From contig OY970288.1 of assembly GCA_963716085.1 (NCBI GenBank), positions 5,084,001 through 5,148,000 of the forward strand: a stretch of DNA of 64,000 nucleotides. Direction: 5' to 3'. Below are positions 1 to 8,937 of this stretch, piece after piece. How positions within the stretch are numbered: the first letter of the stretch is position 1; each line of letters begins with the position of its first letter. The stretch is from Persicitalea sp963716085. Lineage in GTDB: Bacteria; Bacteroidota; Bacteroidia; Cytophagales; Spirosomataceae. The translations under genes and the position numbers were made by a program. The notes beneath the pieces were generated by a model. That model was given only the letters and a program-made list of their open reading frames with translations, was not told where the DNA came from and ran no database searches.

Positions 1-1113
<1,113 letters not shown>

Positions 1114-1119
1114 AAGGGG

Positions 1120-1240
1120 CAAAGGCACAAAGCGGGGCGGCCCGCGCCGCACAAAGTTTTGGAGTACAATACTAAAATCGTTCAATGAATTCTTGCGCAA
1201 GCCACTCTGTGCCTTTGGAACTTTGTGCCTTTGTGCCTTA
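1120..1240. repeat. inverted reiterated repeat in nuoH leader (CAAAGGCA family)
   Basis: A 13-bp perfect inverted pair occupies 1120-1132 and 1221-1233 (CAAAGGCACAAAG and its complement). Each arm is made of reiterated CAAAGGCA-type words. The right arm ends about 10 bases before the nuoH start, so it would lie in the mRNA leader. A GC-rich core (1132-1150) sits directly against the left arm. The same words recur at 5041-5113. Confidence 0.7.
1132..1150. repeat. GC-rich core element, copy A
   Basis: GCGGGGCGGCCCGCGCCGC lies between two CACAAAG words. Related 19-mers occur at 5053-5070, 5187-5205, 17459-17477 and 45779-45797, each inside another short-repeat block. The shared pattern is roughly ACGGGGCnGCCCGCGCnG. 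The function is unknown. Confidence 0.55.
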
Positions 1241-1250
1241 AAAAAGCACC

Positions 1251-2336
1251 ATGCCAACCACCCTCCTCATCTTCCTGCTCATCGTTCCCGGCTTCGTGGT
1301 GGTGGGGGTGTATCTTGAGCGAAAGGTTTCGGCTTTTATTCAAGATCGAATGGGGCCGATGGAGGTGGGGAAATGGGGGTTGCTGCAACTGATTGCCGAC
1401 CTTTTGAAGTTATTACAGAAGGAGGATATCGTCCCCAAGGCCGCCGACAAATGGCTGTTTCTGGGTGCACCCTTCGTGATTTTTGCGGCGGTGTTTGCGG
1501 CTTACGCGGTCATGCCGCTGGCACCGGGGCTAAGCGGCTCGGGCGCGGCGGTGGGCGTGTTTTATTTGCTCACGATTTTGTCGGTGGACGTGATCGGCAT
1601 TCTGATGGCGGGCTGGGGTTCAAATAACAAGTACTCCCTTTTTGGCGCGATGCGCGCCGTAGCGCAGATCGTCAGCTACGAAGTGCCGCTCGGGCTTTCG
1701 GTGCTATGCGTGGTGATGCTCACGCAGACACTCGACTTACAAGTAATCAGCTTTCAGCAGGGTATTTATTCTTTGGAACCCACCTATCTCTTTGGCTTAA
1801 AAGACCTGGGTGTAGACGTAACGCGGGTGGGTGGTTTTCTTTCTTGGAATGTGGTCAGGAATCCGTTTTTGTTGATCGTTTACGTCATCTTTTTCATTGC
1901 CTCCCTGGCTGAGTGCAACCGCGCGCCCTTCGACCTGCCCGAGGGCGAATCGGAACTAGTCGGCGGCTTTCATACCGAGTACTCCGGGATGCGCTACGCG
2001 CTGCTGATGCTGTCGGAATACGGTATGATGCTGCTGGTGTCGCTGCTGGGTGCGGTGCTTTTTTTGGGAAGCTGGAACACGCCTTTTCCCAACATCGGCC
2101 CCCTCCGCCTGGCCGACTGGACGAGCGGTGAGCCAGGTACTTGGCTCGGTTATTTGTCGGGGGCCTTCTGGCTTTTGTCCAAAGCTTTGCTGGGCGTACT
2201 GGTGCAAATGTGGGTGCGCTGGACGCTGCCGCGTCTGCGCGTGGATCAACTCATGTATCTCGGCTGGAAAGTCCTGACGCCCGTGGGGCTGGTACTTTTC
2301 TTTGTCTCGGGGGTGTGGCGGCTGTTGGGGGTGTAG
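1251..2336 (+). CDS. nuoH: NADH-quinone oxidoreductase subunit H
   Basis: NuoH is the membrane subunit of respiratory complex I at the quinone-binding site and the junction with the peripheral arm. The 361-residue product is nearly all hydrophobic helices. It starts with the family signature VGVYLERKVSAFIQDRMGP at residues 17-35, and around residue 221 it has the conserved loop ECNRAPFDLPEGESELVGGF with its acidic residues. Length is normal. The ATG at 1251 directly precedes the first helix. It stands alone: the neighbours asnS and a secreted protein are unrelated, and nuoL/nuoM lie 11 kb away on the other strand, so complex I genes are scattered here. Confidence 0.95.
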   Translation: MPTTLLIFLLIVPGFVVVGVYLERKVSAFIQDRMGPMEVGKWGLLQLIADLLKLLQKEDIVPKAADKWLFLGAPFVIFAAVFAAYAVMPLAPGLSGSGAAVGVFYLLTILSVDVIGILMAGWGSNNKYSLFGAMRAVAQIVSYEVPLGLSVLCVVMLTQTLDLQVISFQQGIYSLEPTYLFGLKDLGVDVTRVGGFLSWNVVRNPFLLIVYVIFFIASLAECNRAPFDLPEGESELVGGFHTEYSGMRYALLMLSEYGMMLLVSLLGAVLFLGSWNTPFPNIGPLRLADWTSGEPGTWLGYLSGAFWLLSKALLGVLVQMWVRWTLPRLRVDQLMYLGWKVLTPVGLVLFFVSGVWRLLGV

Positions 2337-2339
2337 CTT

Positions 2340-2508
2340 CGCTGCTATGGGCTGTAGGCTTTAAGCTGTAGGCCTTGCGCTAGCCAGTGTAAGTAATAGC
2401 CTAAAGCATATTGCTTATAGCCTATAGCATACTTGTTCGCACAAAACCCGCTTTTTTTCAGTTATACAAAAACCTAATTGCTATAACCTAACAACCAAAT
2501 ACCTAAAG
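2340..2508. repeat. reiterated leader (GTAGGCT and AACCTAA families)
   Basis: The first half has alternating GCTGTAGGCT and its complement-like AGCCTATAGC words (2350-2430), an imperfect inverted arrangement. The second half (2465-2508) has AACCTAA/ACCTAA words running up to the start codon at 2509. The same two families recur at 30080-30190 and 49050-49176. No gene is seen here. Confidence 0.6.
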
Positions 2509-3273
2509 ATGAAAAAATACTTTTTACTTATCGCCCTTTTCGTGGGAGGCTTTACTGCTTCTACGACCGCCCAGAAATCCGCCAACCCCGCCGCCAAAGG
2601 CTTTAACGCTGCGGGTTCCGACGCCAAAGCAATTGCCCTGGCCGACGCCGCTATGGACGCGATGGGCGGTCGCAAAAACTGGGACAACACCCGTTACATC
2701 ACCTGGAATTTCTTCGGCAACCGCCGCCTGACCTGGGACAAATGGACGGGCGACGCGCGGGTAGAGAACCTGAAAAACGACCAGACGGTGCTGCTAAACG
2801 TCAACAACGACAAGGGCCGCGTGATGAAAAACGGGGAGGAAATCACCCAGCCCGACTCCGTGGCCAAGTACGTGAAACAAGCCAAGAGCGCCTGGATCAA
2901 TGATTCGTACTGGCTGGTGATGCCCTATAAGCTCAAAGACTCGGGCGTGACGCTCAAATACCTGGGCGAAGATAAAACCGAGGACGGAGCCGCCGCCGAA
3001 AAGATACAGATGACTTTTGAAAACGTGGGCGATACGCCCCAGAACAAGTACCACGTTTGGCTCAGCCCCGAGTCTAAAATGGTGACGCAGTGGGCCTATT
3101 TTTCCAAAGCCGAAAACGAGAAGCCCAACTTCACCATGCCCTGGAAATCCTACCAGTCTCATGGCAAAGTAATGCTCTCCGGCGACCGCGGTCAGCGGCA
3201 ATTGACGGATATTCAGGTTTTTGACAAGCTGCCTAAATCGGTTTTTGAATCTTTTGATAAAGTGACTTTCTGA
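2509..3273 (+). CDS. secreted LolA-like / DUF6503-type protein
   Basis: The 254-residue product has a signal peptide (MKKYFLLIALFVGGF, probable cleavage after TAQ near residue 22). After it comes a soluble beta-rich body with AMDAMGGRKNWDNTRYITW, a start common to Bacteroidota proteins that resemble lipoprotein-sorting (LolA/LolB-type) half-barrels. The rest has many short strands and a Trp-rich central part (AWINDSYWLVMPYKL). I infer a periplasmic protein with a lipid-binding-like fold; no enzyme motif is visible. It is a single gene with a reiterated repeat leader. The family name is from recall of similar sequences. Confidence 0.7.
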   Translation: MKKYFLLIALFVGGFTASTTAQKSANPAAKGFNAAGSDAKAIALADAAMDAMGGRKNWDNTRYITWNFFGNRRLTWDKWTGDARVENLKNDQTVLLNVNNDKGRVMKNGEEITQPDSVAKYVKQAKSAWINDSYWLVMPYKLKDSGVTLKYLGEDKTEDGAAAEKIQMTFENVGDTPQNKYHVWLSPESKMVTQWAYFSKAENEKPNFTMPWKSYQSHGKVMLSGDRGQRQLTDIQVFDKLPKSVFESFDKVTF

Positions 3274-3340
3274 GCAACAAAGCGACAAAGTTTCAGATCT
3301 TTCCAAGAAATGAAAGCGCACTAATAAGGGAAGCACCGAT

Positions 3341-3643
3341 ATGCTAAAGATTATTGAATATTTCGGATTGACTTTCTTCTTTTACTCGAACGAGCATTTG
3401 CCAATTCATGTCCACATCAAATACGGAGAATACCAGAGCATAATCGAATTATTTTTCGAGGCGGGCAAGCTGAAATCAATGGAAACAAGAAGAGCGCGAG
3501 GGATTGAGCCACTACCCTCTAAACAGTTGAAAGAGGCCAAAAAGGTGATCGAGTCACAGGCAATATTTATTGCCGACTCATGGAGCAACTATTTTGTTTT
3601 AGGCAAAGATCCAGAAACTAAAAAGATCACCCAAAAGATATGA
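3341..3643 (+). CDS. DUF4160 domain protein
   Basis: A 100-residue soluble protein with the DUF4160 hallmark near the N-terminus: FYSNEHLPIHVHIKYGEYQ, where the HLPIHVH stretch is diagnostic. Its stop overlaps the next start (3640) by 4 bases, so it is translationally coupled to a DUF2442 protein. DUF4160 and DUF2442 genes are very often paired and have been suggested to be toxin-antitoxin-like, but the biochemical role is not established. The pair is somewhat AT-richer than hemH downstream. Confidence 0.85.
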   Translation: MLKIIEYFGLTFFFYSNEHLPIHVHIKYGEYQSIIELFFEAGKLKSMETRRARGIEPLPSKQLKEAKKVIESQAIFIADSWSNYFVLGKDPETKKITQKI

Positions 3644-3894
3644 AAACTATAAATGTCGTAAATGCCGACTACGTTTCAGGCTTAAAATTGAGGATTGAAT
3701 TTTCTGACAATACGGAGAAAACCGTAGACTTTGAACCCTTCCTGACCCATAGGCCTCACCAGTCTTTTCGACGGTACCAAGAGCCGGAAAATTTCAAGAA
3801 ATTCAGAATCGAATGCGGCAATTTAGTTTGGGGTGAGCACTGGGAGGTGATTCTTCCGATAGAACAACTACACAGAGGGAAAATAGAATTTTAG
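3640..3894 (+). CDS. DUF2442 domain protein
   Basis: An 84-residue protein that begins ATG within the stop region of the DUF4160 gene. The pattern (residue 10 onward) of a Leu-rich strand, a FSDNTEKTVDFEPFL segment, then LVWGEHWEVILPIEQLH at the end matches DUF2442, a small beta-rich domain. It is the normal partner of DUF4160. If the pair is toxin-antitoxin-like, which member is toxic cannot be told from the sequence. Length is typical. Confidence 0.85.
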   Translation: MKTINVVNADYVSGLKLRIEFSDNTEKTVDFEPFLTHRPHQSFRRYQEPENFKKFRIECGNLVWGEHWEVILPIEQLHRGKIEF

Positions 3895-3960
3895 GAAACC
3901 GTATTCAGCGGGATTCCCAAGATTCTATTTTCCAGTCTTAAAAGCTAACAGTTAATTGAA

Positions 3961-5025
3961 ATGAATACCCAATCTCAAACTGCTCCAACGGTCTCCAGCA
4001 AAAAAACCATCGGCAAAACGGGCGTCCTGATTGTCAACCTCGGCACGCCGGACAGTCCAAACACGCCCGACGTGCGCAAGTACCTGCGCGAGTTTCTGAT
4101 GGATGGCCGGGTAATCGATATTTCGTACACCTCGCGCTGGATGTTGATCAATTTGATCATCGCACCGTTTCGCGCGCCCAAATCCTCCAAGGTTTATAAA
4201 GAACTGTGGACGGAAGCGGGATCGCCGTTGAAAACGTACGGAATAGCGGTGGAGGGAATGTTGCAAGAAGCTTTGGGAAAAGATTACGTGGTAAAACTCG
4301 CCATGCGCTACCAAAGTCCCAGCATCGAAGGAGCCATGGCTGAATTGCAGCAACTGGGACTTTCTAAAATTACCGTCATCCCGTTCTTTCCGCAGTACGC
4401 TTCGGCTTCTACTGGATCAGTTTATGAGGAAGTGATGCGGGTATTTAGCGGCTGGCAAGTCCTTCCCGAAATTCGTTTTGTCAACCGCTTTTTGGATCAT
4501 CCCAAATTTATCGAAGGCTTCGTGAACGCGGGAAAGAAGCATCTGGCCGAGCGTGACTACGATCATGTTCTGTTTAGCTACCACGGACTACCAGAGCGGC
4601 AAATCCTGAAAGGCGACTATACCGGAAAGCAATGCCAACTGGGAACGTGTTGCAACACCGCCAACCGCCACAACCAATTCTGCTACCGCGCTCAGTGTTT
4701 CGAGACGACACGCCTCTTGGTCAAGGAACTGGGTCTGGAAGATGGCACCTACACGACGGCCTTCCAGTCGCGCCTGGGTAAAACGCCTTGGATCAAGCCC
4801 TATACCGACGATATGATTAAGGAATTGACCGGGCGCGGCATCAAAAGTGTCCTGGCATTTTCCCCTTCCTTCGTAGCTGACTGCCTGGAGACGACCATTG
4901 AAATCGGCGATGAATACAAAGAATTATTCGAGGAAAACGGCGGCGAGCACTGGCAACTGGTAGAAAGCCTCAACGACAGCGACATCTGGGTCGAAACTTT
5001 GGTCGATTTGGTGAAGGAAGGGTAA
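3961..5025 (+). CDS. hemH: ferrochelatase
   Basis: Inserts ferrous iron into protoporphyrin IX (or coproporphyrin III) in the last part of heme synthesis. The 354-residue protein has the N-terminal VLIVNLGTPDSP (residues 22-33), the metal-handling His in FSYHGLPERQ (H208), and the C-terminal SPSFVADCLETTIEI with catalytic Glu near 310. Residues 225-246 hold a Cys-rich segment (C225, C230, C231, C241, C246) typical of Bacteroidota enzymes. Some ferrochelatases carry a [2Fe-2S] cluster on cysteines, but whether this one does is open. It is monocistronic, with a repeat-filled spacer downstream. Confidence 0.95.
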   Translation: MNTQSQTAPTVSSKKTIGKTGVLIVNLGTPDSPNTPDVRKYLREFLMDGRVIDISYTSRWMLINLIIAPFRAPKSSKVYKELWTEAGSPLKTYGIAVEGMLQEALGKDYVVKLAMRYQSPSIEGAMAELQQLGLSKITVIPFFPQYASASTGSVYEEVMRVFSGWQVLPEIRFVNRFLDHPKFIEGFVNAGKKHLAERDYDHVLFSYHGLPERQILKGDYTGKQCQLGTCCNTANRHNQFCYRAQCFETTRLLVKELGLEDGTYTTAFQSRLGKTPWIKPYTDDMIKELTGRGIKSVLAFSPSFVADCLETTIEIGDEYKELFEENGGEHWQLVESLNDSDIWVETLVDLVKEG

Positions 5026-5035
5026 AGAGGGATAA

Positions 5036-5190
5036 AGTTCCAAAGGCACAAAGCGCGGGCCGCTGCGGCGTACCGACCCCGAGGCGTTCGTCGCTACGAC
5101 ACAAAGGCACAAGTGGCTCGTCTTCAATGTAGTTCCCCGTCTAAACGACTAAACTCTAACCAACTAAACTATAAACATCTAAACAACAGC
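5036..5190. repeat. reiterated leader upstream of FMN reductase
   Basis: CAAAGGCACAA words at 5041-5052 and 5101-5112 bracket a GC-rich core and a CGTCGCTACGAC stretch. After them come CTAAAC-type words (5140-5186) running toward the start at 5218, with another GC-rich core (5187-5205) in between. The spacer therefore holds two different short-repeat families in series. Confidence 0.6.
5053..5070. repeat. GC-rich core element, copy B
   Basis: GCGCGGGCCGCTGCGGCG directly follows a CAAAGGCACAAA word. In reverse complement it resembles copy A (AGCGGCCCGCGC against GGGGCGGCCCGCGC). This is the weakest of the five matches at its left end. Confidence 0.45.
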
Positions 5191-5205
5191 GCGGGCTGCC
5201 CCGTT
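5187..5205. repeat. GC-rich core element, copy D
   Basis: CAGCGCGGGCTGCCCCGTT is the reverse complement of AACGGGGCAGCCCGCGCTG. That differs from copy C (45779-45797) at only a few positions. It sits between CTAAAC-type words and the start codon of the FMN reductase. Confidence 0.5.
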
Positions 5206-5217
5206 AACAACTTCCCT

Positions 5218-5799
5218 ATGAAAGTAGCCATTATTTCCACATCCCCCCGTCAGGGCAGCAATTCTCTTAAAGTTGCCAACTACCTCAAGTCATTGATTGC
5301 CGCCCATGAAAGCGACACTTCCGTCTATGATTTTCGGGAGATCGACATTCCGATGGTGGGCCAAGGCAGCCTGGACGAAGATAATCTGACGGAATTCCAG
5401 GCCGGGCTTATCAAAATTTGGGGCGAGGCGGACCTGGTCGTGATGGCCGCGCCGGAGTACAACTGGATCACGAGCGGACAATTAATCAACGCGCTGCATA
5501 TGTTGGGCAAGAAGCCGTATCTGCACCTTTTTAACAATAAAGTATTTGCGCTGGCAGGCGTATCGTCAGGGCGAGGCGGACGTCAGCCTTGTATCGAGCT
5601 GAGCATGATTATCAATAAGTTGATCGGCTTCAACCAGCAGGAGGCGATGGTTTCGCCGCTTTTTATTGAGTCGCACGATACGGGCAAAAATTTGAATGAG
5701 GACGGAACACCCGTGGGCAACGAGGTTTATACCAAAGGTATGGTCGAATTTGTAGACTACACCCTCCGCATTGCGAAACGCTGGCACGGTGTGAAGTAA
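5218..5799 (+). CDS. NADPH-dependent FMN reductase family protein
   Basis: A 193-residue flavodoxin-fold oxidoreductase. The ATG at 5218 is chosen because it begins directly with MKVAIISTSPRQGSNSLKVA, the FMN phosphate-binding loop. An upstream frame to 5113 exists but would translate repeat DNA. A second flavin contact is the APEYNWITSGQLINALHML region (residues about 80-100), and GVSSGRGGRQP follows near residue 120. This matches the NAD(P)H-dependent FMN reductase / azoreductase-like family; the substrate is unknown. It is convergent with the cysteine desulfurase, with 3 bases between the stops. Confidence 0.85.
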   Translation: MKVAIISTSPRQGSNSLKVANYLKSLIAAHESDTSVYDFREIDIPMVGQGSLDEDNLTEFQAGLIKIWGEADLVVMAAPEYNWITSGQLINALHMLGKKPYLHLFNNKVFALAGVSSGRGGRQPCIELSMIINKLIGFNQQEAMVSPLFIESHDTGKNLNEDGTPVGNEVYTKGMVEFVDYTLRIAKRWHGVK

Positions 5800-5802
5800 G
5801 TT

Positions 5803-6951
5803 TTATTTTAAAACTCCCTCTTTTTCGTACAGCCCCACTAAGGTGGAAACGGCGTAATCCACTTCCGCCTTGGTATTGTATTTCCCAAAGGAAAACCGGA
5901 CATTCCCTCGCTCAGGATTCACGTCCAATGCCCCCAGCACGTGCGAGCCGACGTTGGAGCCGCTCGAACAAGCACTGCCACCCGACGCGGAAATTCCGGC
6001 AATGTCGAGATTGAACAGCAGCATGTCGTTCAGCTCCGAAGGCGGTAGGCCCACGCTCAACACCGTGTAGAGGCTATTCTCAAAATCCGCCGAGGCACCG
6101 TTGAAGATCACGCCCTCGATATTAGCGCGAAGTTGCGCGATAAGGTATTTTTTTAATTCCTCAATGTGCCGACGGTGGCTGTCCATATCGCGGTAAGCGA
6201 TTTCCAAAGCTTTGGCCAGGCCTACAATGCCGTACACGTTCTCGGTGCCGCCACGCATATTGCGCTCTTGCGCCCCACCGAATAAGAAGGGGTCGATCTT
6301 GGTACCGGGCCGCACGTATAAAAATCCCACGCCCTTCGGCCCGTGAAACTTGTGCGCCGCGCCGACGATGAAGTGCGCTGTCAGTTCCTGTAAATCGTGG
6401 GGGTAGTGACCCATCGTCTGCACGGTGTCGCTGTGCAGGATGGCGTCGTGTTCGGCGCAAAGCGCACCGACAGCCTGTAAATCGAGTAAATTCCCAATTT
6501 CGTTATTGCCGTGCATCAGCGACACCAGCGAGCGCGGCTTCGTGCGCAACAGCTCTTCCAAATGCGCCAAATCCACGCTGCCTTTCTCATCCAGCCGCAC
6601 CATGCTCAGTTCGATTTTCCCGTGTTTATCCAGATGTTGCAACGTGTGCAGCACCGCGTGATGCTCCACGGGCGAGGTAATGGCATAGGTCAACCCCAAG
6701 GTTTCGATGCTGCTGCGGATCGCCGTATTGTCCGCCTCGGTGCCACCGGAAGTAAAGAAAATCTCGGCCGGAGCCGCGTTTAGCAGCTCGGCGACCGTCT
6801 TCCGCGCCCGCTCGATGGCCGACCGCACCGACCGCCCATGCGCGTGAATGGAAGAGGGATTCCCGAATTGCTCGGTCAAAAAAGGCATCATCGCATCCAG
6901 GACTTCGGGGTCCAGGCGGGTCGTGGCGGCGTTATCGAAAAAGACTTTCAA
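5803..6951 (-). CDS. cysteine desulfurase (IscS/NifS family)
   Basis: A PLP enzyme that takes sulfur from cysteine for Fe-S clusters and thio-modified tRNA. The 382-residue product starts with TTG (read as Met): KVFFDNAATTRLDPEV. The PLP Lys lies in GAAHKFHGPKGVGF (about residue 203) and the sulfur-accepting Cys in SGGSACSSGSNVGSHVL near residue 325, a short NifS/IscS-type loop. No scaffold or regulator gene is adjacent, so the specific pathway is open. Upstream is a TTCAACGA reiterated leader. Confidence 0.93.
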   Translation of the reverse strand: MKVFFDNAATTRLDPEVLDAMMPFLTEQFGNPSSIHAHGRSVRSAIERARKTVAELLNAAPAEIFFTSGGTEADNTAIRSSIETLGLTYAITSPVEHHAVLHTLQHLDKHGKIELSMVRLDEKGSVDLAHLEELLRTKPRSLVSLMHGNNEIGNLLDLQAVGALCAEHDAILHSDTVQTMGHYPHDLQELTAHFIVGAAHKFHGPKGVGFLYVRPGTKIDPFLFGGAQERNMRGGTENVYGIVGLAKALEIAYRDMDSHRRHIEELKKYLIAQLRANIEGVIFNGASADFENSLYTVLSVGLPPSELNDMLLFNLDIAGISASGGSACSSGSNVGSHVLGALDVNPERGNVRFSFGKYNTKAEVDYAVSTLVGLYEKEGVLK

Positions 6952-6990
6952 AAGTTGTTTAATTGTGTAATCGTTGAATCGTTGAACTGC
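6952..6990. repeat. reiterated leader of cysteine desulfurase (TTCAACGA family)
   Basis: On the minus strand GTTCAACGATTCAACGATT is followed by ACACAATTAAACAAC just before the TTG start. The argG leader (62134-62165) has nearly the same order of words, AACGATTCAACAATTAAACAAC, although the two genes are unrelated. Confidence 0.6.
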
Positions 6991-7029
6991 TGTTCGACAA
7001 CTACGATTATCAGTTTTATGAAAATTGTG

Positions 7030-7390
7030 TCAAGGACGTTCGATCGAGGTTGGTTTCAGACAGTAGGTTTTTGCCTTGGAATAAGCTGCATCGTCTTGAT
7101 GGGCAGAGGTTTCGAAGCGGGTGCCGCTCACCCTAACCTGCGCTGGCGTTCGCTTAAAGTTTTCAGGGAGATTACACACGTAATTTACGGTATGAGTATC
7201 ATCAAACCCCGGAGAAAAGAAATCGATGAAATAGCGGTCATTGGTTTGGTCATAAAAAACGAACCCTACACGACTATCGATTTCTTCCAATCTCTTCCCA
7301 CAATCCACACAGGAACTCAATTCCTCTTTTTTACAAGAGAAAACCAAAGTCAGCAGAACTAAAAGCTAAAATCGCCGAGTACTTCTTCAT
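7030..7390 (-). pseudogene. small lipoprotein with a single-base frameshift
   Basis: From an ATG at 7390 the reading is MKKYSAILA and then runs into a stop. The next frame holds LVLLTLVFSC followed by KKEELSSCVDCGKRLEEI and continues to 7030. Removing one A from the four at 7361-7364 joins them into a 119-residue lipoprotein with a textbook signal (MKK, Leu-rich core, lipobox VFSC). The mature part has a CVDCGKR pair and a region rich in Phe and Tyr; its function is unknown. The cause may be a real inactivating indel or a base-calling error. A TTG at 7347 could start the second part, but without a proper signal sequence. Confidence 0.65.
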
Positions 7391-7476
7391 GGTCATAAAT
7401 TTTTAGTAAAATTCATGAGAAAGAGCAAGGTTGGAACCTCTGTCTCAGCTAATCGCTTCCCTCTGCGCCTCAAAAA

Positions 7477-8877
7477 CTAAACCCTTTCTGACATCGCCTC
7501 TTTAATATCCGAAATAATCTTGTTGGCCAGATTATCCGCTGTCGCCAGTGTTTCGGATTCGGAATAAATGCGGATGATGGGTTCGGTGTTGGACTTGCGC
7601 AGGTGAACCCACTCCCGGTCGAACTCGATGCGCACGCCGTCGATGGTGTTGATCGGCTGCTTGTGGTAACGCGCCTTGATGCGTTCCAGAATGGCGTCCA
7701 CATCCGTTTCGGGCGTGAGTTCGATTTTATTCTTGGATATATTGTATTTCGGATACGTGCCGCGCAGGAAGGAGGCCGACTTACCAAACTTGGCCAAATG
7801 GGTTAGGAACAGCGCAATACCCACCAGCGCGTCGCGGCCGTAGTGGAGCTCGGGATAAATGATGCCACCGTTGCCCTCACCACCGATGACGGCGTCGTTG
7901 GCCTTCATCATCTCGACCACGTTGACTTCCCCCACGGCGGAGGCGAAGTATTTGCCGCCCGCTTTCTCGGTCACATCGCGCAGGGCGACGGTAGACGAGA
8001 GGTTGGAAACAGTATTGCCTACTTTGTTTTTCAATACATAATCGGCCACAGCCACCAGCGTGTACTCTTCGCCGAAAGGCGAACCATCTTCCGAAATCAG
8101 GGCCAAGCGATCCACATCGGGATCGACCACAATACCCAGGTTATAGGAACCGTTCTTCATTTCCTGTCGGATCTCGCGCAGGTGCTCGGGCAGCGGCTCG
8201 GGGTTGTGGGCGAAGTTACCCGACGGGTCACAGTTGAGGCGTAGAATATTCTCCGAGTTGACGCCCAACGCTTCCAGCAGCATCGGTACCGCGATGCCCC
8301 CCGTGGAGTTCACGGCATCCACCGCAATGCGGAAATTAGCCGCCGCAATGGCTTCCCGATCGACCAAATCCAGATCCAGGATCAGGTTGATGTGCTTGGC
8401 CAAATACTTCTCGTCAGTCCGGTAGCTGCCCAGCTTTTTCACTTCCACAAAATCGAAGTCCTCGTCCTCAGCCAGTTGCAGGAGTTTGGCACCATCTTCG
8501 GCAGAAATGAACTCCCCCTCATGGTTCAAAAGCTTCAGCGCATTCCACTGCATCGGATTATGGCTGGCCGTGAGGATAATTCCGCCGGCGGCCTGCTCAG
8601 CGGTTACCGCGATTTCGACGGTCGGTGTAGTCGAAAGCCCCAGGTCGATTACATCCCAGCCCACACCTTGCAGCGTGGCGACCACGAGGCGGTTGACCAT
8701 GCCGCCCGACAGGCGGGCATCGCGGCCAATCACGACCGTATTCGTTTTGGGAGTCGTCCGCCGCAGCCAGGTGGCGTAGGCGGCGGCGAATTTTACAACG
8801 TCGACAGGGGTCAGGGCTTCACCGATTTCTCCGCCGATGGTTCCTCTGATTCCTGATATTGATTTGATGAGCGTCAC
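7477..8877 (-). CDS. glmM: phosphoglucosamine mutase
   Basis: Interconverts glucosamine-6-P and glucosamine-1-P for UDP-GlcNAc and cell-wall synthesis. The 466-residue product starts GTG (8877). The active-site phosphoserine is S105 in ILTASHNPMQWN. The metal loop DPDVDRLALI lies near residue 245, the sugar loop GGEGNGGIIYPELHYGRDA near 325, and the phosphate-binding RKSNTEPIIRIYSES near the C-terminus. Similar Bacteroidota enzymes could act on mannose or glucose phosphates, but the short TASHNP context and length favour GlmM. A TAnnTTTG box lies 26 bases upstream. Confidence 0.88.
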   Translation of the reverse strand: MTLIKSISGIRGTIGGEIGEALTPVDVVKFAAAYATWLRRTTPKTNTVVIGRDARLSGGMVNRLVVATLQGVGWDVIDLGLSTTPTVEIAVTAEQAAGGIILTASHNPMQWNALKLLNHEGEFISAEDGAKLLQLAEDEDFDFVEVKKLGSYRTDEKYLAKHINLILDLDLVDREAIAAANFRIAVDAVNSTGGIAVPMLLEALGVNSENILRLNCDPSGNFAHNPEPLPEHLREIRQEMKNGSYNLGIVVDPDVDRLALISEDGSPFGEEYTLVAVADYVLKNKVGNTVSNLSSTVALRDVTEKAGGKYFASAVGEVNVVEMMKANDAVIGGEGNGGIIYPELHYGRDALVGIALFLTHLAKFGKSASFLRGTYPKYNISKNKIELTPETDVDAILERIKARYHKQPINTIDGVRIEFDREWVHLRKSNTEPIIRIYSESETLATADNLANKIISDIKEAMSERV

Positions 8878-8902
8878 TTATTTTTCTTACTTGGTGGGAC
8901 AA

Positions 8903-8910
8903 CAAAAGTA
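8903..8910 (-). promoter_or_regulatory. candidate Bacteroidota -7 box for glmM
   Basis: On the minus strand TACTTTTG fits the TAnnTTTG consensus and lies 26 bases before the GTG start at 8877. No well-spaced TTG -33 element was found. Confidence 0.4.
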
Positions 8911-8937
8911 GCTATTTCTATCGCCAATCATGTCGAT

